From Micrococcales bacterium (GTDB lineage Bacteria > Actinomycetota > Actinomycetes > Actinomycetales > Microbacteriaceae), in assembly GCA_947441105.1 (NCBI GenBank), contig CANESN010000037.1, forward strand, positions 1 through 7,222: a DNA stretch of 7,222 nucleotides, read 5' to 3'. The notes under the pieces are model-generated. The model was not told the origin of the DNA and searched no databases. It saw nothing but the letters and a program-made list of their open reading frames with translations. The number at the start of each line of letters is the position of its first letter. Positions within the stretch are counted from its first letter, which is position 1. This document shows, in pieces, positions 1-5,649 of the stretch. Made by a program: the position numbers and the translations under genes.

Positions 1-855
1 AACACTGCGGAAAACGAAGGAGATCCCTACGTCCGGCTTTTTGATGTCTTGGTTATTGGACTTAGGGACTATCTGCAAAAGACCGGTCAGCGCAAAGTGG
101 TTCTTGGTCTAAGCGGTGGCATCGACTCCGCACTGTGCGCAGCCATTGCCAAAGAAGCCGTCGGATCTGAGAATGTGACCGGCGTTCTCTTGCCATCTAG
201 ATATTCATCTGATCACTCACTCAGTGATGCCAGACAGCTTTCCCAAAACCTGGGCATCGATCATCGAACAATTGAAATCGACGCTGCCCACAAGGCATTT
301 GAGGCAAGCCTTGCGCTTAGTGATCTGGCTCAGGAGAACATACAGGCAAGAATCAGGGCCGTGATCCTGATGGGTATTTCAAACTCCGAGGGGCATCTTC
401 TAGTTTCGACAGGAAACAAGTCAGAGGTGGCGGTTGGCTACAGCACCATGTATGGCGATGCGGCGGGCGGTTTTGCACCAATCAAAGACGTCTACAAGAC
501 CGATGTATGGAAACTTGCTGAGACCTACAACCAAATTCGAGGCTTCGATGCGATTCCTAGCAACTCAATAACCAAACCCCCGAGCGCGGAGCTAAGGCCT
601 GGGCAACTGGATCAAGATTCACTGCCAGACTACGAGCTCTTGGATGCTATTTTGGCCCTTCTAATTGAGGGTAGACAAACTGCTTCGGAGATCGTGGCTC
701 AAGGATTCGACGCCAAGACGGTAGCAAAGATTGACGGAATGGTTAGGGCTTCGGAGTGGAAGCGTTCCCAGGGGGCAATTGGCACCAAGACAACTTCGAT
801 AGCCTTTGGCCGTGGTCGCCGAGTTCCTCTCACGACTAGATTTGGGGAGCTATGA
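1..855 (+). CDS. nadE: Glutamine-dependent NAD+ synthetase, C-terminal synthetase domain (5' partial)
   Basis: This enzyme makes NAD+ from deamido-NAD+ (nicotinate adenine dinucleotide) and ATP in the cytosol, the last step of NAD synthesis. The reading frame is open from base 1, so the gene begins outside the window; the TTG at 49 is an internal codon. 284 codons are visible, against roughly 550-680 for two-domain family members, so the missing part should hold the nitrilase-type glutaminase domain. The first visible residues (ENEGDPYVRLFD) look like the linker into the synthetase domain. The ATP-pyrophosphatase P-loop SGGIDSA starts at base 112. It is followed by TGNKSE (from about 412), GGFAPIKDVYKTDVWKLA (from about 466), KPPSAELRPGQLDQDSLPDYE (from about 574) and a C-terminal KTTSIAFGRGRR, all typical of the family. 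The stop codon overlaps the panB start in ATGA. The synthetase assignment is secure; the glutaminase half is inferred. Confidence 0.95.
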   Translation, partial: NTAENEGDPYVRLFDVLVIGLRDYLQKTGQRKVVLGLSGGIDSALCAAIAKEAVGSENVTGVLLPSRYSSDHSLSDARQLSQNLGIDHRTIEIDAAHKAFEASLALSDLAQENIQARIRAVILMGISNSEGHLLVSTGNKSEVAVGYSTMYGDAAGGFAPIKDVYKTDVWKLAETYNQIRGFDAIPSNSITKPPSAELRPGQLDQDSLPDYELLDAILALLIEGRQTASEIVAQGFDAKTVAKIDGMVRASEWKRSQGAIGTKTTSIAFGRGRRVPLTTRFGEL

Positions 856-1637
856 AAATTAGAACTTCCACGCTTTCAGCCCTGAAGCAAAAGGGTCAGC
901 GTTTTTCCTGCCTAACCAGCTACGACGCACTCACTGCCGAGATCTTTGATCAGGCTGGTATCGAAGTGATTTTGGTTGGCGATTCAGCGAGCAACACCGT
1001 ACTAGCAAACGACGGAACTGTTCCCATAACTCTGGACGAGATGTTGATCTTCGGTCGCGCCGTTTCAAGAAGCGTCAAAGACGCCTTGGTCGTGCTCGAT
1101 ATGCCCTTTGGAAGTTATGAGATCTCAGCGCTACAGGCTGTTGAAAACGGCATCAGAGCGATGAAGGAATCCGGCAGTGCCGCTATCAAGCTTGAGGGTG
1201 CTCGTGTTGAGCAAATCAAGGCTTTGGTTGATGCTGGAATTCCAGTGATGGGACATGTTGGCTTCACACCGCAGTCGGTTCACGCCCTTGGCGGGTTCAA
1301 AGTCCAAGGACGGGGAGAGTCCGCCGACGATATTCTGAGAGACTGCTTAGCCATCCAGCAGGCTGGAGCCTTTGCAGTGGTGCTAGAAATGGTCCCTGCC
1401 GACCTTGCCGAGCGAATCACCAAAGAGCTAAGCATTCCAACTATTGGTATTGGCGCGGGCAACAAGACCGATGCGCAGATCTTGGTATGGACGGACTTTG
1501 CAGGGCTAGGCGAAAAGGTGCCAACATTTGCCAAGCAATATCTAAATCTTCGACAGGATCTATCAGACGCCGCGGTGGAATATCGTAGCGAGGTGCTAAG
1601 TGGCGAGTTTCCAACCGCTGAGCAAAGCTTTAGCTAG
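852..1637 (+). CDS. panB: 3-methyl-2-oxobutanoate hydroxymethyltransferase (ketopantoate hydroxymethyltransferase)
   Basis: PanB transfers a one-carbon unit from 5,10-methylene-tetrahydrofolate to 2-oxoisovalerate to give ketopantoate, the first committed step of pantothenate/CoA synthesis. The 261-residue length is normal for this cytosolic TIM-barrel enzyme. The Mg2+-ligand positions known from E. coli PanB appear as D44 (VGDSASN), D83 (DMPFGSY) and E115 (IKLEGA). The substrate-binding stretch GHVGFTPQ lies at 134-141 and the catalytic glutamate is E179 in VLEMVP. IPTIGIGAG follows at about 195-203. The ATG overlaps the nadE stop as ATGA and has a close purine run (GGGGAG, 844-849) with only 2 bases before the ATG, so translational coupling is likely. 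panC and panD are not in the window. The 3' end overlaps the convergent minus-strand gene by 8 bases, with no terminator visible. Confidence 0.97.
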   Translation: MKIRTSTLSALKQKGQRFSCLTSYDALTAEIFDQAGIEVILVGDSASNTVLANDGTVPITLDEMLIFGRAVSRSVKDALVVLDMPFGSYEISALQAVENGIRAMKESGSAAIKLEGARVEQIKALVDAGIPVMGHVGFTPQSVHALGGFKVQGRGESADDILRDCLAIQQAGAFAVVLEMVPADLAERITKELSIPTIGIGAGNKTDAQILVWTDFAGLGEKVPTFAKQYLNLRQDLSDAAVEYRSEVLSGEFPTAEQSFS

Positions 1638-1818
1638 ACCACTGATCTGAGGACTCATCCTCTTTACGAAGCGCTGCTGCGCGCCTAGCGATTATTTCAA
1701 CCGCGTTCTCGGCTTCTTGCATAGATGCAAACGGTCCGAGTCGATCTAGCGATAGCGACTGCTTACCAATTTCGACCTCTTGGGTCTTGGTATTGAACCA
1801 ATATTCGTCTTTCGCCAT
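1630..1818 (-). CDS. Small conserved actinobacterial protein, 62 aa, of unknown function (often auto-named SPOR-domain-like)
   Basis: Function is unknown. The protein is small and soluble, without signal peptide or membrane segment. It starts with EYWFNTKTQEVEIG, then DRLGPFASMQEAENAVEII, then a basic helix and an acidic Ser-rich tail (KEDESSDQWSS). From memory this pattern (YW-NTKTG-VE, D-R-GP-A/T, then a helix) recurs in short actinobacterial proteins that pipelines label SPOR domain-containing; I could not verify that here. The GPFAS-EAENAV part resembles the beta-alpha core of SPOR domains, but the chain is shorter than the usual ~70-75-residue domain and lacks the membrane anchor of classical SPOR proteins, so peptidoglycan binding is doubtful. 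The ATG at 1818 has no Shine-Dalgarno sequence but a -10-like TAGGCT 6 bases upstream. The gene converges on panB with an 8-base overlap and diverges from map. Confidence 0.8.
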   Translation of the reverse strand: MAKDEYWFNTKTQEVEIGKQSLSLDRLGPFASMQEAENAVEIIARRAAALRKEDESSDQWSS

Positions 1819-1824
1819 GGTCTG

Positions 1825-1830
1825 AGCCTA
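1825..1830 (-). promoter_or_regulatory. Candidate -10 element for a leaderless transcript of the 62-aa gene
   Basis: Read on the minus strand, TAGGCT lies exactly 6 bases before the ATG at 1818. No Shine-Dalgarno-like run precedes the ATG (the six bases are CAGACC). A TANNNT box 6-7 bases before a start codon is the arrangement described for actinobacterial leaderless mRNAs. No good -35 hexamer is visible at 16-18 bases spacing. The transcription start is inferred. Confidence 0.5.
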
Positions 1831-1848
1831 GTAATGCGAGAACGAAAA

Positions 1849-1854
1849 TAGAAT
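1849..1854 (+). promoter_or_regulatory. Candidate -10 element for a leaderless map-ppgK transcript
   Basis: TAGAAT ends 7 bases before the GTG start of map at 1862. The intervening bases TTGCGATC hold no Shine-Dalgarno sequence, and none is visible further upstream. Transcription starting at or next to the GTG would give a leaderless mRNA. No convincing -35 hexamer is seen at normal spacing. This is a motif-and-spacing inference. Confidence 0.5.
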
Positions 1855-1861
1855 TGCGATC

Positions 1862-2725
1862 GTGCCAAAAGACAAAAACGGAAAGCTTGTGCCCGGGAGG
1901 CTATCTCCGGCGAGAGCCGTACCTAGTGGCATCACAAGACCAGAGTATGTCGGGAAACCCGGACCTGCACCGCACGTCGGCGGTGATAAGTACGACCAAG
2001 ACACCATCCAGCGCATCAGAATCGCCTCAAGGATTGCCGCCCAAGCCCTTGAACTTGTCCTCGAGAGCGCAAAGCCAGGCATGACTACGGATGACCTGGA
2101 CCGAATTGGTCACGAGTTCCTAATCTCTCAGAACGCCTACCCCTCCACCCTTGGATATCGCGGCTTTCCAAAATCACTTTGCAGTTCGATGAATGAAATC
2201 ATTTGCCACGGAATACCAGACGACACTGTTTTAGAAGACGGGGATCTTCTAAACATCGACATCTCTGCATTTATTGGAGGAGTCCACGGCGATACCAATG
2301 GCACGGTCCTAGTTGGTGAGGGTTCCGAAGAGTTGGCAAACCTGGTTTCCAGAACCAAAGAGGCGATGAATCGCGGAATCAACGCAGCCATGCCAGGTCG
2401 ACAGGTGAACATCATCGGTAGGGCTATCGAGACCTATGCCAAGCGATACAACTACGGAGTCGTGAAGGAATTCACCGGCCACGGCGTCGGCCCAAGTTTC
2501 CACACCGGCCTGATAATTCCGCACTATGACGAACCTGAGTACGACACTTTGATTGAGGTCGGGATGGTCTTCACGGTTGAACCCATGATCACTTTAGGGA
2601 CAGCCGATTGGGACATGTGGCAGGACGGCTGGACTGTAACCACAAAAGACAAGCAACACACAGCACAGTTTGAACACACCATCTTGATTACCGAAGATGG
2701 TCCAGAAATCCTTACGGAGGCATAA
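1862..2725 (+). CDS. map: Type I methionine aminopeptidase with N-terminal extension (MetAP1c-like)
   Basis: This metalloprotease removes the initiator methionine from nascent proteins at the ribosome. The 287-residue chain has the full metal-ligand set of the M24 pita-bread fold: D133 and D144 (NIDISAFIGGVHGD), H207 (TGHGVG), E240 (FTVEPM) and E271 (QFEHTI). H116 in CHGIP is the conserved substrate-binding histidine. Numbering is offset by two from the M. tuberculosis MetAP1c ligands as I recall them. Residues 1-45 form an extension with proline-rich TRPEYVGKPGPAPH, like the mycobacterial extension with a PxxP motif proposed to contact the ribosome. The GTG start is preferred because MPKDKNGKLVPG matches the usual family N terminus; it lacks a Shine-Dalgarno sequence and is probably leaderless. 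The TAA stop directly touches the ppgK GTG, so the two genes form an operon. Confidence 0.96.
   Translation: MPKDKNGKLVPGRLSPARAVPSGITRPEYVGKPGPAPHVGGDKYDQDTIQRIRIASRIAAQALELVLESAKPGMTTDDLDRIGHEFLISQNAYPSTLGYRGFPKSLCSSMNEIICHGIPDDTVLEDGDLLNIDISAFIGGVHGDTNGTVLVGEGSEELANLVSRTKEAMNRGINAAMPGRQVNIIGRAIETYAKRYNYGVVKEFTGHGVGPSFHTGLIIPHYDEPEYDTLIEVGMVFTVEPMITLGTADWDMWQDGWTVTTKDKQHTAQFEHTILITEDGPEILTEA
2716..2720 (+). promoter_or_regulatory. Shine-Dalgarno sequence for ppgK inside the end of map
   Basis: GGAGG lies in the last codons of map, five bases (CATAA) before the GTG at 2726. Spacing and match to the anti-Shine-Dalgarno are good and support the GTG as the ppgK start. This contrasts with map itself, which shows no such site. 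Confidence 0.8.
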
Positions 2726-3484
2726 GTGGGAAAAAAAGCCATTGGCATCGACATTGGCGGCACCGGTATCAAAGCCGCACTCGTTGACATCAAGCGAGGC
2801 GAACTGGTATCCGAGCGAGTCCGTGTCGAAACTCCAGCCGGTGGTGAACCAGAAGATATTGCGAATGCCTGCAAATCCATAATCGAATCGCTGGGCGTAT
2901 CCCATCGAAACTACCCGGTGGGACTGTGCTTCCCCGCGGTGGTCAAGCACGGCTACACCCAATCCGCTGCGAATGTCTCTAAGCGTTGGATTGGCCTCAA
3001 CGCAGACGAGCTGTTTGATAGAACCCTTAATCGCCACACTCACGTTATAAACGACGCAGATGCCGCAGGTTTGGCAGAGGTTAAATTCGGAGCCGGTAGG
3101 GGTTCTCACGGACTTACCATCATGACGACTCTCGGTACAGGGATTGGAACCGCCCTGTTCTACAACGGTGTGCTTATTCCAAATGCAGAGCTTGGACACC
3201 TAGAGATCGAGGGCGTTGACTACGAAACCAAGGCCGCTTTCAGCGCCATGGAGCGCGATGGGCTTTCTTTTGAGCAGTGGGCTGAGCGTCTGCAGAAGTA
3301 TTACTCCGCGCTTGAGCGATTACTAGTTCCGGATCTATTCATCGTCGGTGGCGGCGTCTCTAAGAACCACGAGAAGTTTCTGCCGCTTTTGGACCTGAAA
3401 ACCCCGATTGTTCCGGCCAGCACCAAGAATTCCGCCGGCATTATTGGAGCAGCTTCGCTGGCATACGCGTCCAGCGAAGATTAG
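2726..3484 (+). CDS. ppgK: Polyphosphate glucokinase (ROK family)
   Basis: PPGK phosphorylates glucose to glucose-6-phosphate using inorganic polyphosphate, and in many actinobacteria also ATP, at the entry of cytosolic glycolysis. The 252-residue length is usual for actinobacterial PPGK. Visible motifs are the phosphate-1 loop IGIDIGGTGIK (6-16), AANVSKRWIG at 81-90, the putative catalytic aspartate D110 in INDADAAG, the phosphate-2 loop TTLGTGIGTAL (134-144), NAELGHLEIEG at 153-163 with the glucose-contacting E and H, VPDLFIVGGGVS, and a C-terminal NSAGIIGAA. The CxCGxxGC zinc motif of typical ROK sugar kinases is absent, as expected for PPGK. The LPTTLGTG-like context and the ELGHLEIEG loop favour PPGK over ATP-only glucokinase; the phosphoryl donor preference is inferred. 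The GTG start abuts the map stop. The 3' end carries a 9-bp hairpin and its TAG touches the rnpB 3' end. Confidence 0.92.
   Translation: MGKKAIGIDIGGTGIKAALVDIKRGELVSERVRVETPAGGEPEDIANACKSIIESLGVSHRNYPVGLCFPAVVKHGYTQSAANVSKRWIGLNADELFDRTLNRHTHVINDADAAGLAEVKFGAGRGSHGLTIMTTLGTGIGTALFYNGVLIPNAELGHLEIEGVDYETKAAFSAMERDGLSFEQWAERLQKYYSALERLLVPDLFIVGGGVSKNHEKFLPLLDLKTPIVPASTKNSAGIIGAASLAYASSED
3453..3479. repeat. Perfect 9-bp inverted repeat at the end of ppgK, facing the rnpB 3' end (candidate terminator)
   Basis: CTTCGCTGG at 3453-3461 and CCAGCGAAG at 3471-3479 pair perfectly around a 9-base loop. It sits in the last codons of ppgK, just before its stop, and 6 bases beyond the 3' end of rnpB on the other strand. 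Neither strand has a U-tract after the stem, so it is not a canonical intrinsic terminator. It could still slow or end transcription in either direction, or protect a 3' end. The repeat is seen; the role is inferred. Confidence 0.45.
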
Positions 3485-3818
3485 TAGATGGGTCAACCGA
3501 TACGCCGGGTTCTGTCGTGGACGATCATCTATCTCGACTTGCAATTGCTCACAAGTTCTAGCGACCTACCCGAAGGCTAAGCGAGCAGCTCATAGCGCCT
3601 TCTGCTTGGTCTTGCTCCCGATGAGGTTTACATAGCCAGCACAGTCACCTGCACTGCTGGTGGTCTCTTACACCACCGTTTCACCCTTACCCTTGCGGGC
3701 GGTTTACTTTCTGTTGCACTATCCCTCGGGTTACCCCGGGTGGGCGTTACCCACCATCGTGCTCTTTGGAGCCCGGACGTTCCTCGACTATGTCGCGACC
3801 GCCTGGTTGACCCATCTA
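3485..3818 (-). ncRNA. rnpB: RNase P RNA (catalytic subunit), bacterial type A
   Basis: This ribozyme, with the RnpA protein, cleaves 5' leaders from pre-tRNAs. On the minus strand the first conserved core GAGGAACGTCCGGGCTCC is at 3785-3768, GGGTGAAACGGTGGTG at 3686-3671, and the 3' core ACAGAACCCGGC at 3515-3504. The ends form P1: 3805-3818 pairs perfectly over 14 bases with 3485-3498. Other stems seen are GGUGGU/ACCACC around a GUAAGAG loop, a P12 with a GUGA (GNRA) loop at 3648-3645, GGUGGG/CCCACC around 3740-3755, and a short P3 (CGAC-AUA-GUCG). About 334 nt is compact for an actinobacterium, mainly because P3 and P12 are short. The boundaries are set by P1, so each may be off by a few bases. 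The 5' end lies 8 bases after the RNase HI gene, and the 3' end touches the ppgK stop codon on the opposite strand. Confidence 0.96.
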
Positions 3819-3823
3819 GCTAA

Positions 3824-3851
3824 AGCCTACTTAGTTGGCAGATGTTGGCAA
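3824..3851 (-). promoter_or_regulatory. Candidate rnpB promoter overlapping the end of the RNase HI-phosphatase gene
   Basis: On the minus strand, TTGCCA (3851-3846, five of six matches to TTGACA) is followed after 16 bases by TAGGCT (3829-3824). Initiation about 7 bases downstream would fall at an A at 3817, right at the P1 5' strand of rnpB. The first three bases of the -10 hexamer are the TAG stop codon of the upstream gene. An RNA needed in large amounts is expected to have its own promoter, but use of this one is inferred. Confidence 0.55.
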
Positions 3852-4939
3852 GAATTAATTGCAAAGACCTCTGCAAAATTTGGTCCGAAATACCTAACCA
3901 CCGAGACCGAAGCTGGAGCGAACTGCAGGGTCCAGCTCAGCGAATTTGGGCCGCCTAGGGCGTGCCTGAGGATTGCTCTAAGCGGCATCATGTGACTCAC
4001 AATCGCTACGGTTTGACCATTGAATTCGGTGATAGCCTCGGTAAGTGCGGACCTGACCCTTAGTTCAAGCTCATCCACCGACTCTCCCTCGGGTGGCTTC
4101 ACGCTCATAGATCCTCGCCAGTTGGTAATCTCCTGAGCGCTGGAGGCTTCCATCTCTTCCACCGAGTGACCCTCCCAGTTGCCGAACCCAATCTCTTTGA
4201 ATCTGGCATCGGACTTTGTGCCGACTTCAAAATGTTTTGCTACTGCGGTCGCGGTTTGCGCGGCGCGAAGCTGTGGCGAGTGAAGCACCTTTGAGACAGT
4301 TGCCAAACCAAAGCGCGCTAGCAGCTCGTCGGCAGCTTTTGAGGCCAGTTCCGCTTCCAGGAATCCTAGTTCGCTAAGTGTTGGATCCTCGCCGCTACTG
4401 CCGCTGATCAGGTTTGATTCAGTTTGCTGGGTGTGGCCGTGTCTTATGAGCACGAAAGTTGTTGGTTCAATGCTTTGCCTTGGAGCGCGGATGCTCTTGG
4501 GTTGAACTGAACTCAAAGTTAGCTCCGGCAAGTTTCCAAAATCGCCCTCATCCAAAGCCCTGTTGGCGGCAGCATCCGCTGCGGAATTCTGTTCTCTGGG
4601 AACCCACTGCAGTTCAACCGAGAGATTGCGCATGATTCGAATTGCCTCGTGAGCCAATTCTCTGAGTTCAGGGTGTTTGATCTGCCAGCGACCACTGAGT
4701 TGCTCGACAACTAACTTTGAGTCCATCCGCACCAGCACATTGGAACCCGGCGAGGTCGCTTCGATGTGCCTAAGTCCTGCGATTACGGCTTGATACTCGG
4801 CGTAATTGTTGGTCCTGATACCTAGGTTCTCCCCAAGTTCGGCAATGACATTGCCGGCGGTGTCGTAAATCACGGCACCATATGCTGCTGGGCCGGGGTT
4901 ACCGCGAGAGGCCCCATCGGCATAGAGAACGAAATTCAT
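3827..4939 (-). CDS. Bifunctional RNase HI / histidine (acid) phosphatase fusion, Rv2228c-type
   Basis: The N-terminal domain should cleave RNA in RNA-DNA hybrids; the C-terminal domain is a phosphoglycerate mutase-like (CobC-like) phosphatase. From the chosen ATG the protein is 370 aa. RNase HI spans about 1-135, with catalytic acids D8 (YADGASRGNPG), E48 (NNYAEYQA), D73 (RMDSKLVVEQ) and D122 (NSAADAAANRAL). After a linker, the phosphatase domain (about 160-355) has RHG with nucleophile H167, R225 in SPQLRAAQT, E256 in GNWEG and H316 in VSHMMP. Both active sites look complete. The physiological substrate of the phosphatase is unknown; in M. tuberculosis Rv2228c the equivalent domain has alpha-ribazole phosphatase activity. 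The ATG at 4939 is preferred because it forms an ATGA overlap with the preceding gene and MNFVLYADG is a typical RNase HI start. An in-frame ATG at 4960 would add MPGDFDS. No Shine-Dalgarno sequence is obvious, so coupling is likely. Confidence 0.94.
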   Translation of the reverse strand: MNFVLYADGASRGNPGPAAYGAVIYDTAGNVIAELGENLGIRTNNYAEYQAVIAGLRHIEATSPGSNVLVRMDSKLVVEQLSGRWQIKHPELRELAHEAIRIMRNLSVELQWVPREQNSAADAAANRALDEGDFGNLPELTLSSVQPKSIRAPRQSIEPTTFVLIRHGHTQQTESNLISGSSGEDPTLSELGFLEAELASKAADELLARFGLATVSKVLHSPQLRAAQTATAVAKHFEVGTKSDARFKEIGFGNWEGHSVEEMEASSAQEITNWRGSMSVKPPEGESVDELELRVRSALTEAITEFNGQTVAIVSHMMPLRAILRHALGGPNSLSWTLQFAPASVSVVRYFGPNFAEVFAINSCQHLPTK

Positions 4940-5649
4940 CGAATCAAAATCGCCTGGCATACTGGGCAGCTAGCTAGCTCATCGGTCGGAACGTGATGAA
5001 GCTCTGAAAGTGCAGTTGCGGTGATGCTCATATTGCATGCGGTGCAGGTGTTCTTCTGAAGCTTTCCGATCGCAATACCGCGCAATAAGCGAGCTTCGAA
5101 TCTCTCGAGCACCTCCTGTGAAACCTGCTTGCGTAGGTCGGCGGCGGCTTGAAAATTTGCCTGGTGCTTAGTTTTTAGCTCGGCTAGCTCCAGCTGCACA
5201 CGTGCCTTGGTGATCTTGAAATCCTCTTCCAATTTCTCGCCGAGCACTTCGAGTTCATGCATACGCATATCCGACTCGCTCTTTTGCTCGAGCAACTCGA
5301 TCTCGGCATCTTCGAGGTCACTGGCTCTTTTCGCCAAGGTCTCGAGCTCGTGCTGGATGCCTAGTGCGTCTCGGGCGACGGCGGTCTTAGTCAGCCGATC
5401 TTTATCGGTCGCTACTCGCTTGTTTACCAACGCTAAGTCAGCCTCTAAGCGCTCGAGTTCACGAACCAAGGTCTCGTGCTGAGCTCGGGCCGCACTGATC
5501 TCTGCTGAGTTCGCTAGCTGGGCATTCCTGGCGGATTCGAGGTCTGCCCCAGATGCTAGAAGCTTGGCATCCTGCTCGAGTTTACGGTTCTCAAAAATCA
5601 GCTCTTGTAGCGCAAAGAGGTTCTCTAAGTCGCCTTTGATTACCTTCAT
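4936..5649 (-). CDS. Coiled-coil protein with C-terminal C4 zinc ribbon (CT398/Rv2229c-like)
   Basis: Function is unknown. The protein is 237 aa from the ATG at 5649. Residues about 5-185 are charged, Glu/Leu/Lys/Ala-rich heptad-like helix with few prolines or glycines, as expected for a long coiled-coil hairpin. The C terminus carries a zinc ribbon with C202-x2-C205 and C228-x2-C231, ending CPVCQAILIR. From memory this is the family of Chlamydia CT398 and mycobacterial Rv2229c, usually located next to a Nif3 gene. A nucleic-acid or protein scaffold role is plausible but unproven. No membrane segment or signal peptide is seen. The 5649 start gives an ATGA overlap with the Nif3 gene and has GGTGA four bases upstream (5658-5654). 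An in-frame ATG at 5670 would add MDVCGDA, which looks non-native. It overlaps the next gene by ATGA as well. Confidence 0.9.
   Translation of the reverse strand: MKVIKGDLENLFALQELIFENRKLEQDAKLLASGADLESARNAQLANSAEISAARAQHETLVRELERLEADLALVNKRVATDKDRLTKTAVARDALGIQHELETLAKRASDLEDAEIELLEQKSESDMRMHELEVLGEKLEEDFKITKARVQLELAELKTKHQANFQAAADLRKQVSQEVLERFEARLLRGIAIGKLQKNTCTACNMSITATALSELHHVPTDELASCPVCQAILIR

Noticed and set aside
49..51. TTG as the start of a stand-alone NAD+ synthetase
   Set aside because: The frame continues upstream to base 1 with linker-like residues (ENEGDPYVRLFD) typical of the two-domain enzyme, so the TTG is internal.
2594..3199. Minus-strand frame of 201 codons opposite map and ppgK
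   Set aside because: Both genes on the other strand have clear family motifs; this frame reads as a low-complexity shadow with no known domain.
3768..3785. GAGGAACG instead of GAGGAAAG in the first conserved RNase P core
   Set aside because: As I recall, the C variant is common in actinobacterial RNase P RNAs, so it is probably not an anomaly.
3660..3995. Plus-strand frame of 111 codons
   Set aside because: It runs antisense through RNase P RNA and the end of the RNase HI gene; no recognisable protein and no ribosome binding site.
4968..4979. 12-bp perfect palindrome AGCTAGCTAGCT
   Set aside because: It falls inside the codons for the second zinc-ribbon region (near ELASC) and has no partner copies; most likely chance codon choice.
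5270..5600. Repeated CTCGAG-like hexamers
   Set aside because: They encode recurrent Leu-Glu and Glu-Leu pairs of the coiled coil and are explained by protein composition.
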